A stretch of DNA of 64,000 bases from an uncultured Bacteroidales bacterium (GCA_902799355.1 CADCAG010000005.1:1-64000), one strand, 5' to 3'; positions 24,978-33,619 are shown, counted from the stretch's first letter. Program-made: numbers and translations. The notes: generated by a model not told the origin, from the letters alone.

Positions 24978-25984
24978 TTATAGAAGTTCTTTTCGAAAGC
25001 TGTAAACTCGTCCTGCTTCAAGACACAACGCTTCCACCACGACTCAATAAAGCCGAAGCCATAGCCCATCAGCTGGGTAAAGGCAGCAGGTATGCTGAGG
25101 AATCCTACCCACAGGCTTTTGTTCTGCAAGGTAGAGTCGACAAGGATGAGCAGACAGTAAAGCAGCAAAGGTATTAGTGTCAAGCCATAACAGAACGGCG
25201 CCAACAGCAGACAGCCAATGACACCCAAGGTAAACACCATGGGTAACAGATGTACCAGCTTCATGGTTCCAGGATGGCGCTTCTCCAGGTTGATGCGGGC
25301 AATACCACTGTTGTACACCTGTCGGAAGAACTTACGGAAGTCGGTACGACGCTTATGCCACACCCATGCGTCAGGAAACAGCTGTGGCTGATAGCCAGCC
25401 TCAACGATACGGTAGGAGAAGTCGACATCCTCGCCAAAGCGCATCTTCGAGAAACCGCCCAGCTGCAGGTAGACATCGCGACGGATGCCCATATTGAACG
25501 AGCGTGGGAAGAACTTGTCGAGCTTCTTCTTGCCACCACGAATACCTCCCGTAGTAAAGAACGACGTCATGGAGTAGCTGATGGCTTTCTGCACAGGCGT
25601 GAATGACGGGTGCGCAGCATCAGGACCACCCCAAGCGGCGGCTTCACCGCCTAGTGAAGAGTTAATAGTTAATAGTGAAGAGTCAACTGCCTCCAGATAG
25701 CCTGTGGGCAGCACGACATCGGAGTCGAGAATGAGGACGTAGTCCCCCTTGGCACGCTCCACACCATAGTTGCGACTCTGACCTGGGCCACTGTTCTCCT
25801 TATAGTAATAATGCAAAGCAAGGATGCTTGCGTACTTGTCGCAAACATCCTTGCAAGGTTTTTGTGAACCGTCCTCAACAATAATAACCTCAAAGTCTTT
25901 GAGTGTTTGGGAGCAAAGGCTCTCAAGCAACTCGTCCACCTCGTCAGGGCGATTATATACAGGGACGACTATCGAGTATTTCAT
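24974..25984 (-). CDS. Family 2 glycosyltransferase, membrane-associated
   Basis: The 336-residue protein starts with the GT-A fold typical of family 2 (YSIVVPVYNRPDEVDELL, VIIVEDGS, NSGPGQSRNYG, then the metal motif LDSDVVLP near residue 88). Later motifs are the GEDVDFSYRI loop and the W-x-x-R pair. Two or three C-terminal hydrophobic segments (VFTLGVIGCLLLAPF, LIPLLLYCLLILVD) hold it in the membrane. The acceptor cannot be told. After AVDSS comes a segment (LLTINSSLGG) encoded by a simple repeat at 25652-25684, where homologs would be expected to run straight into the next strand. It starts one base into the efp stop (TAATG) and overlaps radC by 4 bp. Confidence 0.88.
   Translation of the reverse strand: MKYSIVVPVYNRPDEVDELLESLCSQTLKDFEVIIVEDGSQKPCKDVCDKYASILALHYYYKENSGPGQSRNYGVERAKGDYVLILDSDVVLPTGYLEAVDSSLLTINSSLGGEAAAWGGPDAAHPSFTPVQKAISYSMTSFFTTGGIRGGKKKLDKFFPRSFNMGIRRDVYLQLGGFSKMRFGEDVDFSYRIVEAGYQPQLFPDAWVWHKRRTDFRKFFRQVYNSGIARINLEKRHPGTMKLVHLLPMVFTLGVIGCLLLAPFCYGLTLIPLLLYCLLILVDSTLQNKSLWVGFLSIPAAFTQLMGYGFGFIESWWKRCVLKQDEFTAFEKNFYK
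25652..25684. repeat. In-frame simple repeat inside the GT2 gene
   Basis: TAGTGAAGAGT occurs at 25652-25662 and 25673-25683, separated by TAATAGT-type words, all translated in frame. Similar GAATAGT/TAATAGTGAA words occur in the gap at 46385-46400. Confidence 0.65.
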
Positions 25985-26550
25985 TACTCCTTAGCGCGAG
26001 CCAGGTAAGAACCATCGCGAGTGTCAACCTGAATCAGGTCGCCCTCGTTGATGAACAGAGGAACGCGAACCTCAACGCCAGTCTCCAGCGTAGCGGGCTT
26101 CAAGGTGTTGGTAGCGGTGTCACCCTTGATGCCGGGCTCAGAGTGAGTAACGCGAAGAATGGTCTTCACGGGCATCTCAGCGTAGAGGATAGTACCATCG
26201 GTGGTGTCGCTGACAACAGATACTACGTCGCCCTCCTTCATGTACTCGTGACCGATTACGAGGTCGTTAGCGATGGGAATCTGCTCGAAAGTCTCCTGGT
26301 TCATGAAGATGCGGCCTTCCTGATCCTCATAGAGGTACTGGTAGTCGCGATGCTCGATGACAACGTCCTCCAGCTTTTCACCGATGTTGTAGCGGCGCTC
26401 CAACACGCGACCGTCGGTAACGTTCTTCATCTTGATGTTCATGATAGTGTTTCCCTTACCGGGCTTACGATGCTGGAAGTCGATGCAAACCCAAATGGCA
26501 CCGTCCATGCGGATGGCGGTTCCCTTCTTAATGTCTTGTGAGTTAATCAT
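25984..26550 (-). CDS. efp: Elongation factor P
   Basis: The 188-residue factor relieves ribosome stalling at proline runs. It shows the KOW-like first domain with the loop HRKPGKGNTIMNIKMKN, whose tip Lys at residue 32 is the position that is modified in many bacteria, then the OB domains (YLYEDQEGRIFMN, VVSVVSDTTDGTILYAEMP) and the C-terminal TRDGSYLARAKE. No EpmA/EpmB or rhamnosyl-transferase gene is in the window, so the modification is unknown. It is the first gene of the efp-GT2-radC unit and is divergent from rpmH. Confidence 0.95.
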   Translation of the reverse strand: MINSQDIKKGTAIRMDGAIWVCIDFQHRKPGKGNTIMNIKMKNVTDGRVLERRYNIGEKLEDVVIEHRDYQYLYEDQEGRIFMNQETFEQIPIANDLVIGHEYMKEGDVVSVVSDTTDGTILYAEMPVKTILRVTHSEPGIKGDTATNTLKPATLETGVEVRVPLFINEGDLIQVDTRDGSYLARAKE

Positions 26551-26593
26551 AAAAATATGCTATTTAATAATGTAATAATCACTTTTGCGGGTG

Positions 26594-26601
26594 CAAAGGT
26601 A
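26594..26601 (-). promoter_or_regulatory. -7 box for efp
   Basis: TACCTTTG on minus, about 43 bases before the efp ATG. No TTG is seen at the usual -33 spacing; instead the CATTAAA repeat unit (26624-26637) lies there. Confidence 0.55.
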
Positions 26602-26623
26602 CGAAGAAAAATTAAAAAATGAA

Positions 26624-26637
26624 CATTAAACATTAAA
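26624..26637. repeat. CATTAAA tandem pair in the efp/rpmH promoter spacer
   Basis: Two exact copies of the same 7-bp unit as at 772-785, again placed between two divergent promoters. Confidence 0.6.
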
Positions 26638-26652
26638 AAAATTGCTTGAAAC

Positions 26653-26683
26653 TTGCACAATTAGAAATAATTATGTAATTTTG
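26653..26683 (+). promoter_or_regulatory. Promoter of rpmH
   Basis: TTG (26653-26655), exactly 20 bases, then TAATTTTG (26676-26683): a perfect Bacteroidetes promoter, 44 bases before the start codon. Confidence 0.8.
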
Positions 26684-26727
26684 CAGCCCGAATTGACGAA
26701 TTACAACAATAAAAATAATATAGAACA

Positions 26728-26883
26728 ATGAAAAGAACATTTCAGCCGCACAATCGTCGCCGCGTAAACAAGCATGGTTTCCGTGAGCGTATGGCAACAA
26801 AGAATGGTCGTCGCGTACTGGCTTCTCGCCGCGCTAAGGGCCGCAAGAAGTTAACTGTATCTGACGAGCATCACGGAAAGTAA
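26728..26883 (+). CDS. rpmH: 50S ribosomal protein L34
   Basis: This 51-residue ribosomal protein of the large subunit reads [20 protein letters not shown], then [20 protein letters not shown], the nearly invariant L34 sequence, with a short acidic-His tail. The length fits the family. It is a single-gene unit with its own promoter (26653-26683) and a strong terminator (26907). In many bacteria rpmH is followed by rnpA; here it is not, and it is divergent from efp. Confidence 0.97.
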   Translation: MKRTFQPHNRRRVNKHGFRERMATKNGRRVLASRRAKGRKKLTVSDEHHGK

Positions 26884-26906
26884 TTCTTTAGCGAGTCACG
26901 AATAAG

Positions 26907-26948
26907 AATTGGGTATGTTTTTTAGAAATATACCCAATTTTTTTTGCG
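26907..26948 (+). terminator. Strong intrinsic terminator after rpmH
   Basis: AATTGGGTAT (26907-26916) pairs perfectly with ATACCCAATT (26930-26939), followed directly by a run of Ts. The end of this T run also contributes the -33 TTG of the next promoter. Confidence 0.9.
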
Positions 26949-26974
26949 TTTATCAAGAATTCTTTGTACTTTTG
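26944..26974 (+). promoter_or_regulatory. Promoter of the PASTA-rluD-ddl operon
   Basis: TTG (26944-26946), 20 bases, then TACTTTTG (26967-26974). The start codon at 27003 is 28 bases further on. Confidence 0.75.
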
Positions 26975-27002
26975 CGAAATCATAGCACAGTAAGAGAAAA
27001 AC

Positions 27003-27644
27003 ATGAATATTAAAGAGTCTTTGAGCAAGATATTTGACCGTTATGTGGTCATCAACCTGTCAGCCATGCTGGTGGTTATCATCTTGCTATGCGTAGGTGT
27101 GGGCTTCGGCCTGGACCTCTATACACATCATGGCGAAGATATCACAGTTCCCAACCTGAAAGGAATGGATGTCGACAAGGCCGAGCGCCAGATAAACCAG
27201 ATGGGACTGAGCATTGTCGTCAGCGATTCTGGTTATAACAAGTCCCTGCCCGCCGACTGCATTCTGTTGCAGACGCCAGGAGAGGGTCAGAAGGTCAAGG
27301 AGGGTCACGTCATCTACGTAACTGTCAACTCCCCCTCCTCACCATCTTTCGCCATACCTGACATTGTCGACAACTCCAGTGTCCGCGAGGCTGAAGCCAG
27401 ACTGACGGCTATGGGGTTCCGCCTGAATCCGCACAAGATGGTTGACGGCGAGAAAGACTGGGTGTATGGCGTCTTGTGTCATGGACGTCAGGTGGCTAAT
27501 GGCGACCGCATCTCTATTGACAACCCGCTGACCTTGATGGTTGGAAAGGGCACTATCGAGGACCTGGACGATGTTGACATGGTAGATGCCGAGGAAGTGG
27601 AAGAAGGTGGAACCGACGACTTCGAGGAAGTCAAGGAACCGTAA
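27003..27644 (+). CDS. Membrane-anchored PASTA-domain protein
   Basis: The 213-residue protein has an N-terminal membrane helix (INLSAMLVVIILLCVGVGFGL, about residues 17-39) and two PASTA domains outside (ITVPNLKGMDVDKAERQI, and FAIPDIVDNSSVREAEARL), then a strongly acidic tail of about 30 residues. PASTA domains bind peptidoglycan or beta-lactams in Ser/Thr kinases and penicillin-binding proteins; here there is no kinase domain. Its operon continues with rluD and ddl (D-Ala-D-Ala ligase), which fits a cell-wall link. A direct function is not established. Confidence 0.85.
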   Translation: MNIKESLSKIFDRYVVINLSAMLVVIILLCVGVGFGLDLYTHHGEDITVPNLKGMDVDKAERQINQMGLSIVVSDSGYNKSLPADCILLQTPGEGQKVKEGHVIYVTVNSPSSPSFAIPDIVDNSSVREAEARLTAMGFRLNPHKMVDGEKDWVYGVLCHGRQVANGDRISIDNPLTLMVGKGTIEDLDDVDMVDAEEVEEGGTDDFEEVKEP

Positions 27645-27656
27645 TCATAGATTGGA

Positions 27657-28727
27657 ATGACGGAAGAACTCGACGATATAGAACTCTTGGACGGTGAATC
27701 GGATAGCGACCTTCAGGTCGGTGATGGTCAGCTGTATGAGCACCTACGCATGGAGGTTGACCGTGGGCAGGATCCTGTACGTATCGACAAATACATGTCG
27801 GAACATGTGCAGCACTCCTCGCGCAACCGCATCCAGAAAGCTGCCGATGCTGGCTTCATCCAGGTGAATGGCACGCCCGTCAAGAGTAACTATAAGGTAC
27901 GCCCGGGCGACATTATCACGCTGATGCTCGACCGTCCACACTACGACACGACCATCGAACCAGAAGACATCCCCTTGGACGTGGTCTATGAGGACGACCA
28001 GCTGATGGTCATCAACAAGCCGGCAGGACTGGTGGTACACCCAGGAGTTGGCAACTTCCACGGCACACTGGTCAACGCCATTGCCTGGCACCTGCGCAAC
28101 CTGCCCAGCTACGACCCCAACGACCCGAGTGTAGGTCTGGTACACCGTATCGACAAGGACACCAGCGGTCTGCTGGTTATCGCCAAGACCCCTGATGCCA
28201 AGACAGAGCTGGGTGCACAGTTCTTCAACCACGACACACACCGCAGCTACCAGGCGCTGGTATGGGGCAACTTCACGGAAGACACGGGGCGCATAGAAGG
28301 CAATATAGGCCGAGACCCCAAGGACCGTCAGCGCATGGCGGTATTTCCTCCAGGCTCTGACATTGGCAAGAGTGCCGTCACCCACTACCGCGTATTGGAG
28401 CGCTATGGCTATACCACCTTGGTGGAGTGCCGTCTAGAGACAGGACGTACCCACCAGATTCGTGCCCACATGAAGCATATCGGGCACCCGCTGTTTGCCG
28501 ATGAGCGCTATGGCGGCACAGAGATACTACGCGGAGAGCGTACTGCCAGCTACAAGGCATATATCCAGAACTGCTTCAAGCTGTGCAACCGACAGGCACT
28601 ACATGCCAAGACCCTGGGGTTTGTACATCCCGTCACGCACCAGCAGATGGACTTCACCAGTGAACTGGCTGACGACATGCAGGCACTCATTGAGAAGTGG
28701 AGAAACTATACAAGAGTAAAAGAATAA
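27657..28727 (+). CDS. rluD: 23S rRNA pseudouridine synthase, RluD type
   Basis: The 356-residue enzyme has an S4 RNA-binding domain (RIDKYMSEHVQHSSRNRIQKA, GTPVKSNYKVRPGDII) and the pseudouridine synthase core with the catalytic Asp in HRIDKDTSGLLVIAKT near residue 162, then the TGRTHQIRAHMKHIGHPL and LHAKTLGFVHP motifs. RluD makes pseudouridines in helix 69 of 23S rRNA; assignment within the RluA/C/D group rests on the S4 domain and length. An acidic N-terminal extension of about 30 residues precedes the S4 domain. It starts 12 bp after the PASTA gene. Confidence 0.9.
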   Translation: MTEELDDIELLDGESDSDLQVGDGQLYEHLRMEVDRGQDPVRIDKYMSEHVQHSSRNRIQKAADAGFIQVNGTPVKSNYKVRPGDIITLMLDRPHYDTTIEPEDIPLDVVYEDDQLMVINKPAGLVVHPGVGNFHGTLVNAIAWHLRNLPSYDPNDPSVGLVHRIDKDTSGLLVIAKTPDAKTELGAQFFNHDTHRSYQALVWGNFTEDTGRIEGNIGRDPKDRQRMAVFPPGSDIGKSAVTHYRVLERYGYTTLVECRLETGRTHQIRAHMKHIGHPLFADERYGGTEILRGERTASYKAYIQNCFKLCNRQALHAKTLGFVHPVTHQQMDFTSELADDMQALIEKWRNYTRVKE

Positions 28728-28751
28728 AACAATATAAGAATAAAAATATAG

Positions 28752-29741
28752 ATGAAACATTTGAAACGCAACATCGCCATTGTGTGTGGCGGAGACTCTT
28801 CTGAACACGACGTATCCCTGCGTTCAGCACAGGGACTGTACTCATTCTTCGACAAGGAGCGCTACAACGTGTACATTGTCGATATCAAGGGCCAGGACTG
28901 GCATGTAGAGCTGGCGGGCGGCACCACGGCACGCATCGACCGCAACGACTTTTCGTTCGTGGAAGATGGCAAGGCCAAGCTGTTCGACTATGCCTATATC
29001 ACCATCCACGGCACTCCCGGCGAGAACGGTATCCTGCAGGGCTACTTCGACCTGATAGGCCTGCCCTACTCTACTAGCGGTGTGCTCGTCGAGGCGATGA
29101 CCTTTGACAAGTTTGTCCTCAACCAGTACCTGCGTGGCTATGGCATCAGCGTGGCCGACTCATTGCTCATCCGTCAGGGCTACGAGCAGCTGGTCAGCGA
29201 CGACGAGATAGAGCAGCGCATCGGCATGCCTTGTTTCGTCAAGCCTGCTGCCGACGGTTCCTCTTTCGGTGTCAGCAAGGTCAAGAACAAGGATCAGTTG
29301 GCCCCCGCCATCCGTAAGGCCATGCTGGAGAGCTCTGAAATCATGGTCGAGCAGTTCCTGGATGGCACAGAGATTTCTATCGGCGTCTATAAGACACACG
29401 ACAAATCAGTTGTACTGCCTGCCACAGAGGTGGTTACCAGCAACGAGTTTTTCGACTACGACGCCAAATACAACGGTCAAGTACAAGAAATAACGCCTGC
29501 TCGCCTGTCAGAGGATGTGACACGTCGCGTTCGCGAAATTACTAGTCACATCTACGACATCCTGCACTGTAACGGCATTATCCGTATCGACTATATCATC
29601 TCCAAGGAGGGTAAGATCTCCATGCTGGAGGTGAACACCACTCCGGGCATGACACCTACCAGCTTCATTCCCCAGCAGGTACGTGCCGCAGGTCTGGAAA
29701 TGAAGGACGTGCTGACAGACATTGTCGAAAACCAGTTTTAA
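28752..29741 (+). CDS. ddl: D-alanine--D-alanine ligase
   Basis: The 329-residue ATP-grasp enzyme joins two D-alanines for peptidoglycan. It shows the N-terminal motif IAIVCGGDSSEHDVSLRSA, HGTPGENGILQGYFDLIGLPY, the ATP-grasp residues (PCFVKPAADGSSFGVSKV, MVEQFLDGTEISIGVY) and the C-terminal EVNTTPGMTPTSFIPQQ. The HGTPGENG form, in place of the HGxxGEDG of many species, is expected to be usual for Bacteroidales. It sits in an operon with a PASTA protein, rluD and an acyltransferase. Confidence 0.94.
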   Translation: MKHLKRNIAIVCGGDSSEHDVSLRSAQGLYSFFDKERYNVYIVDIKGQDWHVELAGGTTARIDRNDFSFVEDGKAKLFDYAYITIHGTPGENGILQGYFDLIGLPYSTSGVLVEAMTFDKFVLNQYLRGYGISVADSLLIRQGYEQLVSDDEIEQRIGMPCFVKPAADGSSFGVSKVKNKDQLAPAIRKAMLESSEIMVEQFLDGTEISIGVYKTHDKSVVLPATEVVTSNEFFDYDAKYNGQVQEITPARLSEDVTRRVREITSHIYDILHCNGIIRIDYIISKEGKISMLEVNTTPGMTPTSFIPQQVRAAGLEMKDVLTDIVENQF

Positions 29742-29747
29742 TTGTCT

Positions 29748-30887
29748 ATGAACGAGTTTGACGAGATACGGCCTTATGAGGCTGGAGAGATGAAGCAGGC
29801 TTTCAACGATTTGTTGAATGACCGTCAGTTCTCAATGATACTGAAGGGCTTTGCCCCTTGGTTGCCAAAGACTGTTCGTAACGGTTTCTTGAAACTGCTG
29901 TTTATTGGCATCAAGACACCGCTGGACTTCCAGAAACGCTTCATGAAGCCCATCGTCAACTGGATTATCCGCAAACATAGCGATGGCTGTACGTTCGACG
30001 ATGCCCTACTGCCAGCAGACAAGTCGCTGCGCTATACCTTCCTCAGCAACCACCGTGACATCGTACTCGACTCTGCTTTCCTGGACGTGAAACTCGTGGA
30101 GGCCGGCTATCCCACAACGGTAGAGATTGGTATTGGTGACAACCTGCTGATCTATCCATGGATCAAGCGTCTGGTCCGCATGAATAAGGCCTTCACCGTA
30201 CGCCGTGGTCTGACAGCTCACGAGATGATGCGCTCGTCGCAGCTCATGAGCCGCTATATCCACTATGCTGTCACCCAGAAGAAGGAGAACATCTGGATTG
30301 CCCAGCGCGAAGGTCGTGCTAAGGACTCCAGCGACCACACACAGGATGCGGTGTTGAAGATGCTGGCGATGGGTGGTGACCTCAGCGAGTTGAATATCTG
30401 TCCACTGACCATCAGCTACGAGTTTGATCCCTGCGACTACCTGAAGGCTCAGGAGTTCCAGCAGAAGCGTGACAACCCTGCCTTCAAGAAGTCACGCCAA
30501 GACGACCTCGATAACATGAAGACAGGCATCTTCGGTTACAAGGGACGCGTCCACTACCACTGTGGCACGCCCATCAACCAGTGGCTGGGCGAGCTGGACG
30601 GTCTGCCCCGTAACGAGTTCTTCCAGCAGCTCAGCCAGCGCATCGACCAGGAGATTCATGCTGGTTATCGTCTGTACCCCTGCAACTACATTGCTTTAGA
30701 CCAACTGGAAGGAACCTCAGCGTATGCCGACCACTACACCGCAAAGGATGTGGAGCGTTTTGAGAAGTATCTGGCTGGTCAGCTCGCTAAGATCAGCATA
30801 CCCGACAAAGACGAGGCCTTCCTCCGTGAACGTATGCTGACCATGTACGCTAATCCCGTGCGCAACTACCTAAAGGCAAAAACATGA
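29748..30887 (+). CDS. Acyltransferase (PlsC-like)
   Basis: The 379-residue protein carries the glycerolipid acyltransferase motif NHRDIVLDSAFL (NHx4D) near residue 102 and a later EGRAKDSSDHTQDAVLKML, in the position of the PlsC EGT motif. The first 100 residues and last 120 residues are less typical, so it belongs to a distinct large subgroup found in Bacteroidetes. It probably transfers a fatty acyl chain to a glycerol or similar acceptor at the inner membrane. The ATG at 29748 is preferred; an in-frame TTG lies 6 bases earlier, overlapping the ddl stop. The end overlaps the next gene by 4 bp. Confidence 0.8.
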   Translation: MNEFDEIRPYEAGEMKQAFNDLLNDRQFSMILKGFAPWLPKTVRNGFLKLLFIGIKTPLDFQKRFMKPIVNWIIRKHSDGCTFDDALLPADKSLRYTFLSNHRDIVLDSAFLDVKLVEAGYPTTVEIGIGDNLLIYPWIKRLVRMNKAFTVRRGLTAHEMMRSSQLMSRYIHYAVTQKKENIWIAQREGRAKDSSDHTQDAVLKMLAMGGDLSELNICPLTISYEFDPCDYLKAQEFQQKRDNPAFKKSRQDDLDNMKTGIFGYKGRVHYHCGTPINQWLGELDGLPRNEFFQQLSQRIDQEIHAGYRLYPCNYIALDQLEGTSAYADHYTAKDVERFEKYLAGQLAKISIPDKDEAFLRERMLTMYANPVRNYLKAKT

Positions 30888-31564
30888 AAAGACTATCGCC
30901 CTCTATCCTCCTCGGTCTTCTTCTATCTTCTTCTATCTTCCTTCTGTCTTGCGAGAGGGACAGCTATGAGAAGGGCGAAGGCAGCTACTCATTGCTGCAG
31001 GCCGATTTCGCCTGTCTGACGGTTGACAGCGAGAAGCGAGGAGTGTCATTCATGACCGATGAGGGCGAACATTATCTCCTCAGCAATCCTACAAAAGCTT
31101 CCTGGATAGAGACAGCAGACACCGTCTATCGCACCTATTTATATTATAATAAGGTGGAGGATGGTAGAGCGTATGTCAAATCGATAGGCATTCTACCCAC
31201 GCTAATACCTCATGATGTCAAGGACTTCAAGCGCCAGCCACAGGACCCTGTAGGCATGGAGAGTTCGTGGCTGACCCGTGATGGCAAGTATATCAATATG
31301 GGGTTGTTGCTCAAAAATGGTCGCGATGACAATGGCAAAGAAGGCATTCACTCCTTGGCATTGGCCCTCGACGAGGTACGACAGAATAGCGACCACACAA
31401 AGACAGCCTACTACCGTCTGTTACACGACCAGGGCGAGAGTCCCCAATACTATACCAACCGCCGCTATGTGTGCATTCTGCTACCTACAGAAGAACGGCC
31501 AGACAGCGTGTGTCTGACCGTTAAGACCTACGACGGTGTCGTCGTCAGGAAATTCAAATTGTAG
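30884..31564 (+). CDS. NigD-like lipoprotein
   Basis: The 226-residue protein starts with a lipoprotein signal (LLLSSSIFLLSC, Cys near residue 23) and continues as beta-rich sequence (GSYSLLQADFACLTVDSEK, GVSFMTDEGEHYLL, ADTVYRTYLYYN). The layout resembles the NigD-like family (small N-terminal OB domain, C-terminal beta sandwich), which is inference from pattern. The signal peptide is partly encoded by a 10-bp tandem repeat (30921-30940). It overlaps the acyltransferase by 4 bp (ATGA), so it is the last gene of this operon and faces the convergent rubredoxin gene 3 bp away. Confidence 0.65.
   Translation: MKRLSPSILLGLLLSSSIFLLSCERDSYEKGEGSYSLLQADFACLTVDSEKRGVSFMTDEGEHYLLSNPTKASWIETADTVYRTYLYYNKVEDGRAYVKSIGILPTLIPHDVKDFKRQPQDPVGMESSWLTRDGKYINMGLLLKNGRDDNGKEGIHSLALALDEVRQNSDHTKTAYYRLLHDQGESPQYYTNRRYVCILLPTEERPDSVCLTVKTYDGVVVRKFKL
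30916..30950. repeat. 10-bp tandem repeat encoding part of a signal peptide
   Basis: TTCTATCTTC occurs twice in tandem (30921-30940) inside a longer TCTTC-rich stretch, giving the Ser/Ile/Leu-rich core of the lipoprotein signal. Confidence 0.65.
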
Positions 31565-31567
31565 ACG

Positions 31568-31729
31568 TTACTCCTCAGGTGAGAAGTCGTCCTTGCCGAC
31601 GCCACAGATAGGGCATACCCAATCATCGGGGATGTCTTCAAAGGCTGTTCCTGGAGCAATACCGCCATCAGGATCTCCAACTGCAGGATCATACACGTAG
31701 CCACATGTTTCGCAAACGTACTTTTTCAT
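31568..31729 (-). CDS. Rubredoxin
   Basis: A 53-residue protein starting [19 protein letters not shown] and ending [15 protein letters not shown]. The two C-x-x-C-G motifs that bind the single iron atom are present at the usual spacing, with the conserved [15 protein letters not shown] between. It is a small cytosolic electron carrier, often used by anaerobes to reduce oxygen or peroxide through rubrerythrin-type enzymes; none is in this window. It is the last gene of a minus-strand group with the GT9 and DUF4254-like genes, 37 bp after GT9, and is too short for usual ORF cut-offs. Confidence 0.96.
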   Translation of the reverse strand: MKKYVCETCGYVYDPAVGDPDGGIAPGTAFEDIPDDWVCPICGVGKDDFSPEE

Positions 31730-31765
31730 AAGCTTTTTTGTTTAAAGGGTTAGTAATTATTTCAG

Positions 31766-31809
31766 TTCACTCTTCATTCTTCACTTTCAACACCTTCTCC
31801 ACCTTCTCC
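31766..31809. repeat. Simple repeats at the GT9 gene end
   Basis: CACCTTCTC is repeated at 31791-31799 and 31800-31808, preceded by TTCACTCTTCATTCTTCAC-type words. It encodes the repetitive Lys/Val/Glu tail of the glycosyltransferase and runs past its stop codon. Confidence 0.65.
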
Positions 31810-32828
31810 ACGATGGCCTCCGGTGCAATGTTGCGCATACAGGCATAGTCACCACGCAGACAAGGCTTTTGTCCGAAGATGCTACACGGACGACAGTCGA
31901 GCGGAATCTGTACAGCATTGTCCTCTGACTGCCCCCATCCCATAAAACCAGCATAGGGATGCGTAGCGCCCCAGATGCTGACGACAGGTGTGTTCGTCAG
32001 TGATGCCAGATGCATATTTGAAGAGTCCATAGATATCATGACATCCAGATGACTCATCAGTATCAATTCCTGGTGCATCGACTCCAGCTGAGCTCCGACG
32101 TTCACACAGGCAGCATGCTGTGCACTCCACTCAGTAAAGTACTTCGTCTCCTGTTCACCACGGCCAAAGAGAAGGATGCGTGCCTTGGGATATTTCTCCA
32201 TGAGCTGTTCTATCACCTGCATCATCAGGCGAGGCGGATAGGTTTTTCCCTCATGTGCGGCAAAAGGAGCCACACCAATCCATTGCTCATAGGACTTCTT
32301 GACGCACAACTCAGGAGGCAGCATATTCAGATTACCACCTTCTTCCGGGAAGATGCTCTTAAACTGTATATCCACTGGATAACCCAACTTGGCGAATACG
32401 TCGACATAGTTCTGGAACGACGTAGGCTGCTGCACCAGTTCCTTATGCGTTGGTGAGGTAATGCTACGACGGCCCTTACGGTGCTTATTGATATGCTCCA
32501 CACGATAGCGTCCCAAATTAAAGCGCATGCGCAGATAGTTAGAGCGCAGCACACTGTGCAAATCGGCCACTGCAGTAAACTGCTTGGCAGCCAGTCGACG
32601 GTAGAGGGCATTAAGACCCTTGATACCCTTGTATTCGTTCTTCAGGTCAGCAACCATAAACCCGACATTGGGTGCCAGATCTTCGAAGAAAGGACGGGCA
32701 AAAGCCCTGCTCAGCACCGTGATACGGATATCAGGATACTGGTGTGCTAAAGAATAGACGACAGGCACCATCATGGCGACATCGCCCATTGCTGAAAAGC
32801 GGATAACGAGTATGTGTTCTTTCTTCAT
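31767..32828 (-). CDS. Family 9 glycosyltransferase (heptosyltransferase-like)
   Basis: The 353-residue protein has the GT9 features: HILVIRFSAMGDVAMMVPV at the start, a Rossmann-like N half, and in the C half IGVAPFAAHEGKTYP, RILLFGRGEQE, MISMDSSNMHLASLTNTPVVSIWG and HPYAGFMGWGQ. Such enzymes add heptose or another sugar to the lipopolysaccharide core at the inner face of the membrane. The last residues (VEKVEKVLKVKNEE) come from a 9-bp tandem repeat (31791-31808), so the C-terminus seems to have run into a repeat. The DUF4254-like gene is 51 bp upstream and is likely cotranscribed. Confidence 0.9.
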   Translation of the reverse strand: MKKEHILVIRFSAMGDVAMMVPVVYSLAHQYPDIRITVLSRAFARPFFEDLAPNVGFMVADLKNEYKGIKGLNALYRRLAAKQFTAVADLHSVLRSNYLRMRFNLGRYRVEHINKHRKGRRSITSPTHKELVQQPTSFQNYVDVFAKLGYPVDIQFKSIFPEEGGNLNMLPPELCVKKSYEQWIGVAPFAAHEGKTYPPRLMMQVIEQLMEKYPKARILLFGRGEQETKYFTEWSAQHAACVNVGAQLESMHQELILMSHLDVMISMDSSNMHLASLTNTPVVSIWGATHPYAGFMGWGQSEDNAVQIPLDCRPCSIFGQKPCLRGDYACMRNIAPEAIVEKVEKVLKVKNEE

Positions 32829-32879
32829 GTTGGCGGTTAGCAGTCCCTTGCAAGCAGAGGGTGGCGTTGCGAATTGCTG

Positions 32880-33485
32880 TTAGCTATTTTTATATAGAAC
32901 AGGATTGGTCGCGGGGTCGTTGTACATCTTCATTTGGCGGTACACCTTCATGTACTTACGACCGGCCTCGATGTCTTCCAACAGCTGGTCAATGGCTGTA
33001 GAGAGGTCCACCTGCTGCTCTAACAATACGCCGAGTTTGCCCTGACACTTCTGGATGTGCTCAGCATCGGCATCTTTACGCTCGGTCTGTTCCTTCATGT
33101 GCCAGATTTTCAGTGCCAGAATACTCAAACGGTCAATGGCCCATGCCGGACTCTCCGTATTCAGACGGGCACCAGCCTGAGGCTTCACGTCAGCATAGAC
33201 CTTACGGAAGTAGGTATCAACCTCTTCCACCAAGTCCGTACGGTCCTGGTTGGAACGATCGATACGACGCTTCAGTCCCAGCGCCTCTGTGGGATTGATG
33301 TGCGGATCACGGATAATATCCTCCAGATGCCACTGCACGGTATCTATCCAGCATTTCAGGTAGAGGCTATACTCTATCGTATCACGCTCGTAGGGATTGT
33401 TGATGGGAGTATCCACGTCGTCCTTCAAGTGATAGTCACGGATGGCCTGATTGAATATTTTGTTGGCTTTTTCTGTGAATGTCAT
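32880..33485 (-). CDS. DUF4254-like conserved protein
   Basis: A protein of about 201 residues, mostly helical and highly charged (FTEKANKIFNQAIRDYHLKD, DTIEYSLYLKCWIDTVQWHLE, ALGLKRRIDRSNQDRTDLVEE). It resembles the DUF4254 family of Bacteroidetes, whose members are often encoded next to sugar transferases of the GT9 type, as here. No catalytic motif is visible. The ATG at 33485 gives the expected MTFTEKANKIF start; an in-frame ATG at 33497 is an alternative, and the long open frame up to 33596 would read through the promoter. A membrane or enzyme role cannot be assigned. Confidence 0.75.
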   Translation of the reverse strand: MTFTEKANKIFNQAIRDYHLKDDVDTPINNPYERDTIEYSLYLKCWIDTVQWHLEDIIRDPHINPTEALGLKRRIDRSNQDRTDLVEEVDTYFRKVYADVKPQAGARLNTESPAWAIDRLSILALKIWHMKEQTERKDADAEHIQKCQGKLGVLLEQQVDLSTAIDQLLEDIEAGRKYMKVYRQMKMYNDPATNPVLYKNS

Positions 33486-33510
33486 AGCGTTTATCATTTT
33501 GTTTATTCTG

Positions 33511-33518
33511 CAAAGATA
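33511..33518 (-). promoter_or_regulatory. -7 box for the DUF4254-GT9-rubredoxin unit
   Basis: TATCTTTG on minus, about 25 bases before the ATG at 33485. It lies about 100 bp from the divergent promoter of the RluA-like gene. Confidence 0.6.
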
Positions 33519-33588
33519 CAATAAATAAATGAGAACACCGCATTTTTCCGTAATTATTTTTGTTATCATGAAGTAATTTAAAGATGTT

Positions 33589-33619
33589 TTGGTCATGTTG
33601 GCAGATTTTTGTATCTTTG
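33589..33619 (+). promoter_or_regulatory. Promoter of the RluA-like gene
   Basis: TTG (33589-33591), 20 bases, then TATCTTTG (33612-33619), 13 bases before the ATG at 33633. The in-frame upstream start at 33609 lies before the box and is rejected. Confidence 0.75.
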